This document shows, in pieces, positions 10,216-21,072 of a stretch of DNA of 64,000 nucleotides; within the stretch, counting starts at the first letter, position 1, and each line of letters begins with the position of its first letter. Location: assembly GCF_028372415.1 (NCBI RefSeq), contig NC_092879.1, positions 96,973,067-97,037,066 of the forward strand, read 5' to 3'. The position numbers were made by a program, and so were the translations under genes. The notes beneath the pieces were generated by a model. That model did not search any database. It worked only from the letters and a program-made list of their open reading frames with translations, and was not told the DNA's origin. This DNA comes from Notamacropus eugenii. Its lineage: Eukaryota; Chordata; Mammalia; Diprotodontia; Macropodidae.

Positions 10216-11665
10216 GACAGGATCTCCCTGATCCATCTAAGCTTCTCAGTGAAAACCTTCCCTACATCCGACTGTTCCCTCACCTTCTTGTCTGACTTCT
10301 CTCTAGCCTTTCATTTCTCCCTAACGCTTTCAACCACATCCAAGGCTCCTCACCCTTCAAAAGCCTTGAGCAGATCCCTCCTCCCTTTTTCAGCCAAACT
10401 CATTTTGTGCCTGGCCTTGCTCACAGTTCAGTCTCTCACTCTCTGCAGTTATTGCCGAATCTCTTCATTCTCTGTTTTCATCCCTTGTGACCTCTCTGGA
10501 GCATCTGACACTGTGGTTGCCCTTCTTCTCCTCACCACTCCCTTCTCTCTAGTTTGCAGGCCACTGTTCTCTCTTGCTTCTCCTCCTGTCTATCTGACTG
10601 ATCCTCCTCAGTCTCTTTGGTTGGGCCATGGCATGAGTATTGCTGGCATTGCCCCGTGGGGCTCAACCCTGGGCCTTCTGCTTTCTCTCCACTCCCTCTT
10701 GGGGAAAATGTGCTCTGATTCTATCAGCTCCCATAAGTTCAGCTATCAGTGACTCCCAGATCTCTATAATCACTGCCAGTTTCTCTCAAGCTCCCATAGT
10801 GCATCTACAATTGCCTACTGGACACTTTGAACTGGATGTGCCATAAGCATCTCAAATTCCACACATTCAAGAAAGACCTCATGACCTTCCCCCCAAAACC
10901 ATATCTGATTCTCTTTGAAACTCCCCTATTGTCAAGGGTGCTACAACCATCCAGGGTACCCAAGTTCCCAACCCTGGTGCCCTCCTCACCTTCTCATTCT
11001 CCCTCACCCCATACAGCCAATCAGTCACCAAATCCTGTCATTTCTATCTTCACAAAATCACTTACATGGGTCCCCTTCTCTCCATCTACACATGCACCTC
11101 CACATTAGAGTTCCTCCTCACTGCTCACCAGCACCATCCACTAGCCTTCTCTTTGGTCTCCTGACCTCTTCAATCCAGCCTCCACACAGCCTCCAAAGTC
11201 CTTCTTCTCAGTATGGCTGTAACCCTGGCATTCTCTCCTCATTGCTCTCCAGTGGCACCCTGTTACCTCCACAAGCTAATGTAAATTCTTCCATTTTACT
11301 CTTCAATCCTGGCCCCTCCCTACCTTTCCAGTATCCTGGTACATTATTCCCTATCTCTTAATCTTTGATTCAGTCAAACTGGCCTTCTCTCTCATACTCA
11401 CACACAATGCTCCATCTCTCACCTCTGTGCCTTTGCATTGACAGTCCTTCATGCCTGGAACACATTCATTCTTCAACTCTGCCTCATCTCTCTTTCTTCA
11501 AAATGCAGCTCAGACAACATCTCTTACATAAAATTCTTTCCTAATCACCCCAATTGTCAACACCCTCCCTCTCTAATTTATAATAAACTTCCAATCCCCT
11601 GGAACTCCAAGAGCTTTTCAGGTAAACTATTGGCCAGCCATACCTCCTACAACCTGTACTTAAGA
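10216..11665 (+). mobile_element. Long L2 LINE copy, sense, through the RT domain to the 3' end
   Basis: This is the longest L2 relic in the window. 10490-10540 encodes the region after the RT aspartate motif (ctctctggagcatctgacac). 10655-10700 matches the 'GVPQGSVLGP' coding block (ggggctcaaccctgggcctt). 10820-10870 matches the 'tactggacactttgaactgg' block. 11380-11560 matches the 3' end (tgcctttgcattgacagtcc, atgcctggaacacattcatt). Many frameshifts make it non-functional. Confidence 0.85.
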
Positions 11666-11878
11666 AACTGATTTGTTGAGATCCAGTGAAGGACTTTATG
11701 TTCCTATCAATTAATTCAATGATAACCGTGATAAACATGGCCAAGCCCAGAGCCCTAGAGGTATGCCACTAGAGATCTCCTCCCAAGACTTACAGGGCTT
11801 TGCCACCGACCAGCGTCTGCTTCTCTCAGAATTGGCCTTCATCACTTCATGATTCCAATAATATGGAACAGAAGACCC
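11666..11878 (-). mobile_element. CR1/L3 LINE fragment, first part
   Basis: On the minus strand this follows the CR1 RT region around the PQGSVLGP motif (plus strand catggccaagcccagagccc, then agaggtatgccactagagat). It is interrupted by a SINE at 11880 and continues at 12100. Confidence 0.65.
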
Positions 11879-11879
11879 A

Positions 11880-12080
11880 TTCTCTGGGAGGCAAAGGAAA
11901 GAGCAATGACTCTAGAGTCAAGTAACCTGGGTTCAAACTCCCAGTCTCCCACTTGCTTCTTTGTGTGACCTTGGACAAGTCACTTAACCACATTGGGTCT
12001 CAATTCCCTCCTCCATAAAATGAGGGGGTTGAACTAGATGTCCTTTAAGAGTCCTGCCAGCTCAAAATCTAGGCTCCTAA
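11880..12080 (+). mobile_element. MIR/CORE-SINE, sense
   Basis: The tRNA-derived head includes gagcaatgactctagagtca and a B-box-like gggttcaaactcc. The CORE includes gtgaccttggacaagtcact. The 3' part has ctccataaaatgaggggg. It sits inside the CR1 copy, so it is younger than that LINE. Confidence 0.85.
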
Positions 12081-12367
12081 GTTCACACTGACAGGTCTTT
12101 GAGCCCATCCATCCCACTCATTATGATTCCATCCAATTGTATGTATCATTAACTAATCCCAATCTCTCTACCTTCTCCACAAAAAAAGTATGAGATTTTA
12201 TCAAAAACTTTGTTAAAATCTAGTTAAACTCTATCCAAAGCACTCTCCTCATCTACTAGTTCAGTAATCCTGTCCAAAAAGGGAAAGAGGGCAGGTGGGC
12301 ATGACCCCGTTGGCTCTTTGGAATCATTGCTTCCTTTTCCAGATTTTCATGAAGCAGCCCTTTAAAT
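12081..12367 (-). mobile_element. CR1/L3 LINE fragment, RT catalytic neighbourhood
   Basis: The minus-strand translation near 12190-12240 gives LDFNKVFDKISY, a degenerate form of the CR1 RT motif LDFSKAFD. Plus-strand words taccttctccac, aagtatgagattttatcaaa and gaatcattgcttccttttcc keep the CR1 order. A stop lies just before the motif. A hAT insertion follows directly. Confidence 0.75.
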
Positions 12368-12581
12368 CGCTGATGTCAAATTCATATAGAAATGGGGCCC
12401 GCCCAAGCCATAGAAAAGGCTCCATAAGGCCCATCAATTTGGGCCATATATTGACTTAGCTTGAACATGTAATATTACTAAGTTCTTAATTGTATTTTTT
12501 TTAATTTTGTTAAATACTTCCCAATTACATTTTAATCTGGTTCAGACTGCCTTCAGAAGTGTTGTGGGCCACAGACCTCTG
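12368..12581. mobile_element. Short non-autonomous hAT transposon, copy 2 (214 bp)
   Basis: It is flanked by perfect 8-bp duplications CTTTAAAT at 12360-12367 and 12582-12589. The termini are decayed (left cgctgatgtcaaat; right ends ...cagacctctg). The interior shares atattgacttag, ttgttaaatactt-type and ttttaatctggttcagactgc-type words with copy 1 and with an abundant marsupial hAT family recalled from memory. There is no coding capacity. Confidence 0.88.
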
Positions 12582-12589
12582 CTTTAAAT

Positions 12590-12805
12590 TATCCCATCTC
12601 ACATTTTTGAACCTTCCATATTTCACAAATAGTCTCCCATGACATCCCAGCAGCTCCAGCTCCCCTAGGAGCACACATTCCAGATCCCACTAGCATCAGT
12701 ATTCAGGTATCAACAAATTCTAACCCTAAATGCACGCTCGAATTTTCTTTGCATCAGGACCCAGACAGACTCTCAAGCTAAAGATGTTTTAGGGGAGCAG
12801 ACTTA
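12590..12805. other. Unassigned sequence
   Basis: Perhaps the tail of the CR1 host, but I cannot align it. No gene-like feature is present. Confidence 0.35.
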
Positions 12806-13250
12806 CCTGGGCAGCTATAACAGCCTTTTAACTGATGTCCCTGTGGCTAGTCTCATCTCTCCCCATTTCCACCAAAGTGGAACCAAAGAGACCTTCTGTG
12901 CCATTTTACGCAAGAACTTTCAGTAGCTCTCTATCATCTGCTAGGTCAAATACAAACTCTTCTACAGGCATTTATAACCCTTCACTATCTGATCCCAGAC
13001 TACTGTCACATCAGTTTCCCTGTAGTATTCCCTGAGTGTACATTCCAGCCACACATGGTATGCCATCTCCAGCCTCCATGTTTTTGCCCAGTCCATCCAC
13101 CTCTCCTCCCCACCTTCACCTCCAGAGTCCTAAGCCCCCTTCAAGTCTCTTAGTTTCCCTTCCCACCTCTGAAACAGACCTTTTATGGATTTGCCTTCCC
13201 TTCCCCCAGTCAAATAAAAGCTTCTTGAGGGCAGGGATGCTTTCTTTCCC
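12806..13250 (+). mobile_element. L2 LINE 3' region, sense
   Basis: Words aaatacaaactcttctacaggc, ttataacccttcactatctga and cttcttgagggcagggatgc follow the L2 C-terminal coding region and 3' end in order. Confidence 0.8.
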
Positions 13251-13504
13251 AAAGAAGGGACTGGGAGAAGCTACCAGGTTTACACCAGAGCTAGTAAAGA
13301 GTGAAGGCCAGTGACACCAGCATGAGAAACCAAAGGGATGGCACTTGGGGGGCTTTGAGGCAATGAGTTCCAGGCCAAAGGAGCCCAGTGGGGTAGGGAT
13401 AGACTCGCTTAGAAAAATTCAACTGGAAGAGCTCCCAGGGCAGGCTTCCCCCTTGAGTGGCATTACTATGTGCTCGCACCCGGTCACAGGGTGACATGGA
13501 GAGG
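13251..13504. other. Single-copy sequence, no gene seen
   Basis: Nothing recognisable. The minus-strand frame at 13291-13530 has no support. Confidence 0.4.
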
Positions 13505-13765
13505 CCCAACACAACAACGACAGCTGACATTTAGTGAGGATTTGAAGATTTATAAAGCACTTTCACAATCTGATTTGATTGATCCTCACAACAACCCTGA
13601 GATGAAAGGGCTGTTATTGCTTCCATTTTACAGATGAGGAAACTAAGGCAGACAGAGGTGAAGTGACTTGCCCAAGGTCATATGACTGCTAAGTATCTGA
13701 GGTAGGGTTTAAACTCACTTCATCCTAACTCCTAAGGCAACACTTACCACCCAGCTGCCCCTAGA
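13505..13765 (-). mobile_element. MIR-family SINE, nearly full length, antisense
   Basis: From left to right it reads tttataaagcac, gatcctcacaacaaccctga, cattttacagatgaggaaac, gacttgcccaaggtca and cccagctgcccc. This is the complete reverse complement of a long MIR/THER-type SINE. Confidence 0.9.
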
Positions 13766-13998
13766 CTAAGGAGAAGCAGAAGGGAAAATACATTTCTATG
13801 ATACCTACAATGTACCAAGCACTGTGCTAAGAGTTTTTACAAATATTATCTACTCTGATCTTCATAACACTTAAGGAAACTGAGGCAAACAGAAGCTAAG
13901 TGACTTGCCCAGGTCACACAGCTAGTAAGTGTCTGCAATGAACTTTGAACTCAGACTCCAGGTCCAAGGTTCTATCCACTAGGCCCCTAGCTACCTCA
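13766..13998 (-). mobile_element. MIR-family SINE, antisense, second tandem copy
   Basis: A second antisense copy follows directly: gtaccaagcactgtgctaag, gaaactgaggcaaacagaag, gcccaggtcacacagctagt. The two are similar in layout but differ throughout, so they look like separate insertions rather than a duplication. Confidence 0.88.
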
Positions 13999-14074
13999 CT
14001 AGAATGCCTTTACAATACCTAGAAAAATGAAAGTGCTTTGGATACATGAGCATACAGAAAAATGGGCATAAAAC

Positions 14075-14140
14075 GCGATCCTTGGCACAGTGCGTGCTCT
14101 ACAACAGGTGCTTCATAAATGCTAGTTGACTGGCTGACTG
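14075..14140 (+). repeat. MIR/L2 3' end, sense
   Basis: The phrase cttggcacagtgcgtgctct, then acaggtgcttcataaatgct, is the shared MIR/L2 3' terminus. Confidence 0.6.
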
Positions 14141-14244
14141 AAAGGCCTTCCCATGAGTGGGGAGTTGTCCCAACGGAAAAACAACTGTCAGGTCAGCCAA
14201 GGAACTTCATGGTGCTACAGCTCAGGAGAGTGAATTGGGGTCGG

Positions 14245-14530
14245 GGCTGGGGCTGAAGCTCTGGGTTCAAAGCCTACCTCCAACCTTTCTGAGCTGAGCC
14301 TCAGTTGCCTCATGTGTAATTCCTGCCTGTTGAGTAGAACGTGCCTCCCAGCAGCCATTTATGCCTTTGTAGCCCGAGCAGACCCTTAATGACTGCATTG
14401 ATTTGAACTGAATACAGAAGAGGCAAGAATGTAATAGACAGGAAGAGGAAGTGTGGCACAGTGAATAGAGAGCTGGCCTTGAAACCGAGCCTGGCTGTAT
14501 GACCCTAGGCAAGTCCCTTCCTCTCTGAGG
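14245..14530 (+). repeat. Two partial MIR/CORE-SINE fragments, sense
   Basis: 14255-14320 has ctctgggttcaaagcc and gagcctcagttgcctcat. 14450-14530 has gtggcacagtgaatagagag, gctgtatgaccctaggcaag and cttcctctctgag. Both are incomplete. Confidence 0.7.
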
Positions 14531-14619
14531 GCACTAGCTGGCCCTCCCAGAGTCAATCACAGATCTAGTCCTGAGCCCTGAAGCAGGTCAAAACACGCTC
14601 TGAACCTTAAAGTGCAAAA

Positions 14620-14830
14620 GAAACAGCAGTTATTAAGAGACAGCCCCTACTACATGCCAGGCTCTTTGCTTAGCACTTCACAAACATTACCCTTAGAGGT
14701 AGGTGCTGTGATGATTCCCCACTTTACATATGGGGAAGCTGAGGCAGAAAGAGCTGAGGTGACTTGCCCAAGGTCCTCCCAACTCCATGCCAGGCCCTCT
14801 GCCCAGTGTGGCACTGTGGCACTAGCTGCC
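14620..14830 (-). mobile_element. MIR-family SINE, antisense
   Basis: Plus-strand order is ctactacatgccaggctctt, cacttcacaaacattaccc, ctgaggcagaaagagctgag, gacttgcccaaggtcctccc. The overlapping plus-strand 154-residue frame at 14612-15076 is repeat-derived. Confidence 0.85.
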
Positions 14831-14969
14831 CCTGCTGGCCTTACTGTTGTTAACATAATTCATTTGGGAGAATACAGAGGCCATTCGAGGCAGGGCCTCC
14901 CCAGAATCACGGCCAACAAGAGCCCCAAGGCATTAGAAGATAGCAGGGACTTCAGACACCATCCAAGAG

Positions 14970-15310
14970 AAGGGACAGACAGTGGAGAGAAAACTGCTGG
15001 GCTTGGAGTCAAAAGACCCGGGTTCAAATATGACCTCAGACCCTTCCAAGCTCTGTTTCAGTTTCTTTATCTGTAAAATGGGAGTAGGCTTAGCCCCTAT
15101 CTCTCAAGGTCGCTCTGAGGATCAAATGAGCCTATAGGACCATCGATTTAGAGCTCAGCAGAGGTCACTGAGTCGAATTCCTTCATTTTACAGATGAGGA
15201 AAGTGAGGTACAGGAGCTTAAGTGATGTGCCCAAGGTGCTACAAGGACTAAATATCACAGGAGGAATCTGAACCTGGATCCTCTGACTCCAGAGCCAGAC
15301 AGTCGATAAG
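14970..15310. repeat. Inverted pair of MIR SINEs
   Basis: 14975-15150 is sense: cttggagtcaaaagacccgg, gttcaaatatgacctcagac, ctttatctgtaaaatgggag. 15160-15305 is antisense: cattttacagatgaggaaag, ggatcctctgactccagagc. The arms are about 150 bases each and could fold if transcribed, although divergence is high. Confidence 0.8.
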
Positions 15311-16985
15311 CACTGAAAATCTGGGTAGAGTCCTACACAAATGCCATCTGTTCCTGTCCCTCCAGTCCATGTTCCCTTCTCAGATGCCCAAAGTCAGTAA
15401 GCACATGCTCCCCGAGGCTTCTGAGTTCCTCTCGAAACATCCCCAGGTCCCAAATCCTCTCTCCTCTCCATCACAGGCTCCTACCCCCTCACCCTGATTG
15501 CCTCTTCTGGAAACACTGTGTTTGTCCATTCTCCAGATGTGGCCAGATGAGAGTTGCTCTCAACCTAGGCTCAAATCCCCTTCCCTTCTGTGAATACAGA
15601 GACACTGTCTGTGGAGCTGTCAGGACCCTCAGACCCCTAGCTCTTTTTCCCAGGGACTATGGGTGAGCCACACCTGGCCATTCTGCAGCTAGGAAGCTGG
15701 AGGATTTTAACCCTACATTTCTTGAACTATCCTCTTCCATTTGACCCAACATGTCCCAGCTGTCAAGATCTGTTTGGGTAGCCAACCAAGGGTCTGGATG
15801 AAGCCCAGATTATATCTGTACAGGAGACATGTCAGCACCGGCCCTGCCTGTCCCTTGTATGTGCAGCATTATCTACAGAGCCATCATCTTACTTTCTGTA
15901 CAAGGTGAGAACACACTGGCAACCCTCCACCCTTTTTCTTAACTTCTCTCCCAGAATACCTTGTCTTTTGCTGTCCTTCATCCCCTGGGTCAAAGGAGAT
16001 GCCAGCCAGAGAGCCGTGGCCACAGAACTAGCCCAGGCTGGGAGGGTGAAGAAGACAGATGCCCCCCCTCCTGCCACGCCCCTACACCCCGGTCCTAGGC
16101 CTTTTGAAGGAGGAATTCCTGTTTCAAACCCCCCCTTCAGGCGTTCCTTATGCCATTTCCCCTTCTTCATTCTCTGTGCTACAGCATGAAGAAGAGGGAG
16201 GGAAGGAGGAAGGGCTCCAGTCTGGGTTTCTCCATGGACTCCCATCCCTTGGGACCTTAGGGAAGCTTTTTTTCTCCCTGTTCATGAGGAGCAAGTAGGT
16301 GCAGGGATCCCCAGGGTCCCTTTGGGCTCCAGGGCTGGATGAAGTGATGCCTTCAGTGGCCCCTTCCGCCTATATTTCCTGCTCCTTTTTTCTGACCTTG
16401 CCTTTGCCCTTGGGTTCCACCTTCCTTTTCTCCCTTTCATCTTTGGGGGGGGGGGGAGGGCTTAAGTCCTGCTGACTTCCCCCTCCCCTCCTTGGCCTTC
16501 CTTGTTCTACCATCCTGTTCCCCTTAAGTCCTGGCCACGGTTTCCCAAATCTCACACCCCCACACACGTGCACACACATGCACATGCTGGCCCCCAAAGC
16601 CTGCCTACAGACACATGTATGTACACATGCACAGTCCATGCCTGAACATACACATACATGCACACATCAGGTCTGAATGACCTCAGGTAGGTCATAGGTC
16701 ACAAGATGCAGGGCTGGAGGTGACTCGGCAGTGACCCCTGAGCCAACCCTCGTTTCTCGAGGAAGGGACTGACGCCCACGCACGTCCCACACCAGCCCTG
16801 GTTCAGACTCACCTTTCCTGGCACTGCCTTCCAGCAGGTGATCCGGCCTCGTCTGTCAGGGCAGTAAAGCTGACCGTCTGGAATGGTGCTTCGGGGAGTG
16901 AGGGCATCGAGTGATCCTTCTCAGGCTGGACTGTCTGAGCCCCGCCCTGGCATCTGGGGCCCCTGCACCTCCATGCCCAAACTTG
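15311..16985. other. Single-copy sequence with short simple repeats
   Basis: No exon was recognised. It includes a G12 run at 16445-16456 and a degenerate CA/TG-rich patch at about 16556-16665. Overlapping frames at 15889-16245 (-) and 15905-16298 (+) are shadows of each other and resemble no protein I know. GC content rises towards the promoter-like segment on the right. Confidence 0.4.
16813..16885 (-). other. Putative minus-strand exon ending in a strong splice donor
   Basis: The minus strand reads CCAGGAAAG|GTGAGTCTG with the exon edge at 16813, an almost ideal donor. A possible acceptor is accattccag near 16886, after a pyrimidine-rich stretch. The minus frame through it stays open and includes TDEAGSPAGRQCQE. 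It may instead be the 3' part of a longer 5' exon. No homologue was recognised. Confidence 0.25.
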
Positions 16986-16989
16986 CCAT

Positions 16990-17800
16990 CCACGCTGGGC
17001 CCCCAGGGATTTCGGCAGGGGCTGGCCTTTCCGGAGCCTGCTCGGGAAGCTTCGAGAAGGCCTCAGCGTGCCTGGCTGCCGCGCGGAAACAGCCAGTTGC
17101 ACAGCTCCCGCTGCTAGCTCCGAGGAGCCAGCGCCGGCGGGGCGCGATCAGCTACTTGGAATAGGCATGACGGATGGAAGGCAGCCCCTGAGGTGAAGCG
17201 GGACTCCGAGCCGGGGCCAGCTACAGGAGAGATTGCCCTCTGTCTACATGAAGCCGCAGCTGGGAGCGCCTGGGCTCTGCCATCCTTCCCGAATCTGTGT
17301 CCAGCCGGATCGCTCGCTGCATCGCCGGCTGTCCGCCCGCCCGCAGCCCAGCTGAGCCGGGCGCTGGGGCCACCATGTGCTCACCGTTGTCGGGGGCCTC
17401 CCTTCGGCTCGGATTTGGGGTGGGGAGCGGCTCCGCATGATGATGCTGAGAGCCAGGCTTGCAGAGGCTGCGGTGGGCTGCGGCGGTGGGCTGGAGGAGC
17501 CCTCGCCTTTCCCGCGTGGAGGTTTCACGAAGTCAGCCCGCTCCCACCTCACCCGAGAGGAGCTCGGCATATGCGTGCTCACTCCCCAGGTCTCGTTAAG
17601 ACAGGCCTGCTAGGCGATGGAGGGAGGGAGGGAGAGAGGGAGGGAGGAAGCGAGCCCCCAACCAGCTTCTTAGCATCCACTTGCTTCGCAGGCGAGAGTG
17701 TTCTCCAGATGTGCCTGCACAAGCCTCTCTTATATTAGGAGCCAGCGAGATGCCTGCTGCATCCCAGCTCCCCGGGAGTGACATGTGGCCAGGAGCCTGC
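16990..17800 (-). promoter_or_regulatory. CpG-rich promoter-like segment, possibly driving leftward transcription
   Basis: CpG density is high against the flanks (for example gccgcgcgg, gccggcggggcgcg, atcgctcgctgcatcgccgg). Minus-strand signals are a TATA-like TATAAGAG at 17734-17727, a donor-like ACAACG|GTGAGC ending at 17385, and a strong donor CAGGAAAG|GTGAGT ending at 16813. Plus-strand transcription is not excluded, since CTGAG|GTGAAG occurs at about 17191. No gene can be named. Confidence 0.4.
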
Positions 17801-18450
17801 TCGCCTAGTGGTTAATCCAGACATTAGGGAATCAGTTTCCCAAGCCCAGGGGGCCACGACATAGCTGTCTTTGTCCAGGCTCTGCGAGGCACAACCTCCA
17901 AAGCCGCCCCACCCTCAGCAGAGCTGGGGAGGGGTACTCGGAGAAAATCCAGCGGTGGCACAAGGTGGGGAGGGCAGAGGGCTTGGGCTCCTGGCCTGGG
18001 CTCCGAGTGAGGGTGAAGAAAGTCTCTGATCCTCCCTGGTCCCCTCAGCTTCTGGGTCCTCATCTGCAAAATCAAAGGGCAGAAAGGCAAGCCACTCAGG
18101 AGAGCGAGCCTTCCAGACCCGGCCCAAAGCAATGACCAACTACGATTCCCACCTTCTAACAGAGGCTGGAGAGGTAGAGGCACAGGCACTTGGGGCACGC
18201 TGATGTGGGACTTTATTTCTCTGTACTATGCAGAGTTGTTATGGAGAAAAGGGAGGCAAGTAGGAAAAAGAAAAGAAATCCTTGTTCAAAGTAAAAGAAT
18301 CCTTTTTGCAAATCTTCTTTGGTGCAAAAGGCCTTTCAGGGCCCTTCTCACTGTAACTGTGGGATCCCTCTGGCCTTAGGGAGCCAAGTGGCCTTCCACA
18401 GTCCCAGCAGCCCCCAGGTTCCTCCCAGCTGCATCCTTGGTGGCTGCACC
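17801..18450. other. Single-copy sequence, no gene seen
   Basis: Moderately GC-rich and repeat-poor. No exon-quality signal on either strand could be tied to the upstream CpG segment. Confidence 0.4.
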
Positions 18451-18451
18451 G

Positions 18452-18485
18452 CCCGCCCCCCCCCCCTCCCCCCCCCCCCCCCCCC
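18452..18485. repeat. Poly-C tract C11-T-C18
   Basis: A run of eleven C, one T, then eighteen C, with a GCCCG lead-in. The opposite strand is G-rich and can form a G-quadruplex. Length is probably variable and hard to sequence accurately. Confidence 0.95.
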
Positions 18486-18960
18486 GTCACTTCCAGCTTT
18501 CTAAGGTGCCCAGCTCCTTCTTGCTGTCTCCCTTTCCCACTCCTCAACAAAGCCTGCTCTCAGGAAGGGAAGGATCTGGAACACTCTAGTGGCAAAAGGT
18601 GGCTCTGCTCCCTCATCGGCATCTTCTAAACATGCCTCACATCATTGTTTCGGGAAAAGAGGTTGCTTTGGATATGAGCAGAATCTATCCATCATAGGGG
18701 GAATGTCCATTTTCACAATGATGCTAGCCTGAAGGAAACTAAATGAATGAAACTCTAACAGTGGGATTTGAACATCAGCCAGGGAAGAGAAGGAAACAGG
18801 GGGCAAAGGAGAACAAGCCAGCTGACTGGGACCTCGCTCTGAGAGGTCATGACAGTACCACTGAGGTATGACAATCCTACCCCACCCCCTTTTTCTATTA
18901 AGGCTGGTGCTTTCAACAACGTAAGGAATTTCCAATGTGTGAACTCCCTCCACCAACACA
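18486..18960. other. Single-copy sequence, no gene seen
   Basis: No repeats or exons recognised. The minus frame at 18642-18959 is unsupported. Confidence 0.4.
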
Positions 18961-18964
18961 GATT

Positions 18965-19320
18965 CCAGTATTAGAGAGTTACCTAGGGTACCAAGGGGTC
19001 AAGCAACATGTCTAGGATTACATAGCCACTATGCCTATGTTAGAGACGAGACGAACCCAGGTCTTCCTGATTCCAAAGCTAACACTTTGTCCTTATGTCA
19101 CGCTTTAATAAATAGTTACATGATGCTTACTATGTGTTAAGTGCTTTACCATTATTATCTCATTCAAGTCTCACACAACCCTGGGAAGTACATGCTATGA
19201 TTATCCCCATATTGTGGATGAGGAAAGTAAGGCTGCTTCTTAATCCCCATTTAGCAGGTCTACAAACAGACCCACAAAGGTTCAATAATTTGCCCCAAAG
19301 TCATCTGGCCACATCTTATC
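18965..19320 (-). repeat. Two MIR-family SINE copies, antisense
   Basis: 18965-19090 carries the head half (gtcaagcaacatgtctagga, acccaggtcttcctgattcc). 19105-19320 carries a second copy with ttactatgtgttaagtgc, atctcattcaagtctcacac and gatgaggaaagtaaggctgc. Confidence 0.8.
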
Positions 19321-19524
19321 CCTTTAGGTTCAGCTCTTTGCATTGGCCTAGTCCAAGGCCCCCCAGGCCAAGCTCTCCAGGGAGACTCCGAGCTCCTACC
19401 AGAAGGACATTGACCTCCCATTTCAGGAAATTCCCTGATAGCTATTTTGCTCTTGGTAAATGGATGGAATCATATGCTCCTTCTGAGATTCTTAATGGAA
19501 TTGGTGAATGTTCAAAATTCTCTT
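19321..19524. other. Unassigned sequence
   Basis: A short spacer between SINE fragments. Nothing recognised. Confidence 0.35.
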
Positions 19525-19710
19525 ATAGAAACACAGAAGCCTAGAATATCTGCCCTGGAAAGCACCTTAGGGGTCAGCTAGTACAGACCTTCATTTTATA
19601 GGTGACTCCACCACCAGCCAGAGAATTCAAATGCCTGCCCAAGGGGACCCAGAAGGTACATGGTAGGGCTGAGATTCAAGCCCAGGGTACCTACCCACAG
19701 TCCCTTTGTC
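19525..19710 (-). repeat. MIR-family SINE, antisense, degenerate
   Basis: The layout gcctagaatatctgccctgg, cttcattttataggtgactc, gcccaaggggacccagaagg and tagggctgagattcaagccc fits the reverse complement of a MIR-type SINE. Confidence 0.65.
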
Positions 19711-21060
19711 AAAAGCTAGCCTTGCTTACTGAAATGCCCACATGGAGCTCCCTACAAGAGGCTTCTAGGTCCCAGCAGATCTTCTCAGCTGTCTTTGATC
19801 TGGTTGACCTGACCTGTGTAGACAACATTTCCCCAGTGGGGTTGACACTGGAGATGGGAAAATCCAACGTGGGCAATTCAAGGGATCAAAGGGTCAACTT
19901 GCCCCCAAAGAACCAAGCATAATTGGTACGGGATGACCAGATTCAATCAACTTCTCAGGTTTGTAAAGCAGGCCAAACAGGCATGGATCTTAAGGTGGGG
20001 GGGGGGAGGGGGATGGCCACTGTAGCAGCAGGACCAATGTCATACCCATTTCAATCTTAACATGACCTGTCTTTACACACAATGTTTTCCAATGTTCAAA
20101 GTCCTCGTGCCAGGTTCAAGTTATATCAGTCAGCATGTTCAGGATCTTTTAAATATGATGTGCCCCAGCCTCCACTCTTGAAGTCCATGTTGCCTTTCCT
20201 CCCATCAGTCCTCCAGTCTCTGCCATTTCCACCCTCTACCTGCTCCAACCCCACTCTAGGGCTGTCATGTATAGCCACAGGAAATCCCACCATGTGCCAA
20301 CTGGGGCTGTTTCAAACTCAGACTATCTCAAATGGGCCTTCAGGGCACCACAGCAATCCTTCTACTCCTCCTTAGTTGACTCTGGGGAAGGCAACAGTTG
20401 ACTTACTGATAGATGAATCAACTTAAGAAATCCCAATCCATAAACCCACAGTGTACCATGCACAACACATACTATTTGCGTTGGGCTCCTCCCCTGCCCT
20501 TTCCTACTCTAGAAAGGGCAATCATGTTTGGGGGATTTTTTAAGTTGTGCCTTGCTGCTCAAGTTTCTATTTTTCAGGAAAGTTTCTTCTAGTTCCTGCC
20601 TCTACTGAACTAGAGATGAAGACCCTGTGCACCACTGGCCCAAAGCCTTGACTGCACTCTGGAGACAGAAGTCATGTGCTCAGGCCAGGGACAGACATAT
20701 TGGCACCGATGGCCAGTCAACTCCTGTTTGGGATGACAGATGTCTTGGGATAGAGTTTCTCTTTCTTAGGTAGAGCTCACATTCCATCAATTATTAATAG
20801 CAGAAGTGACTGATTTATGTGTTCCCTCAGCTGCCCAGGACAGAGGGAAGGAAGAATCCTCCTCTTGTCCATGCCTAGGGATCACTGCACATGCTGGACA
20901 CAGGGCCAACATGGTGCCAGGGTGAGATTACATGGGCTTCATGGAGCCTGAACAACTCCAGTGCAATAAGAGAACTGGATACATTGATGCTGCCTTCAGA
21001 GACACCTATCTCCTGCACTGAAGTCATAAGAAGGGTGATTTTGAGGTGATAAGTGGATGA
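19711..21060. other. Single-copy sequence, no gene seen
   Basis: About 1.3 kb of repeat-poor DNA. It includes a short G-rich run near 19997-20013. I see no exon with matched splice sites, no RNA gene and no recognisable protein. Confidence 0.4.
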
Positions 21061-21072
21061 GGTTGACTAGGG

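Noticed and set aside
10249..11361. Frames of 167 and 148 codons
   Set aside because: They are parts of a frameshifted L2 LINE copy.
14612..15076. 154-codon plus-strand frame
   Set aside because: Most of it is antisense and sense MIR-type SINE sequence.
17846..17865. CTCF-like cccagggggccacg
   Set aside because: Several core positions mismatch the consensus when aligned.
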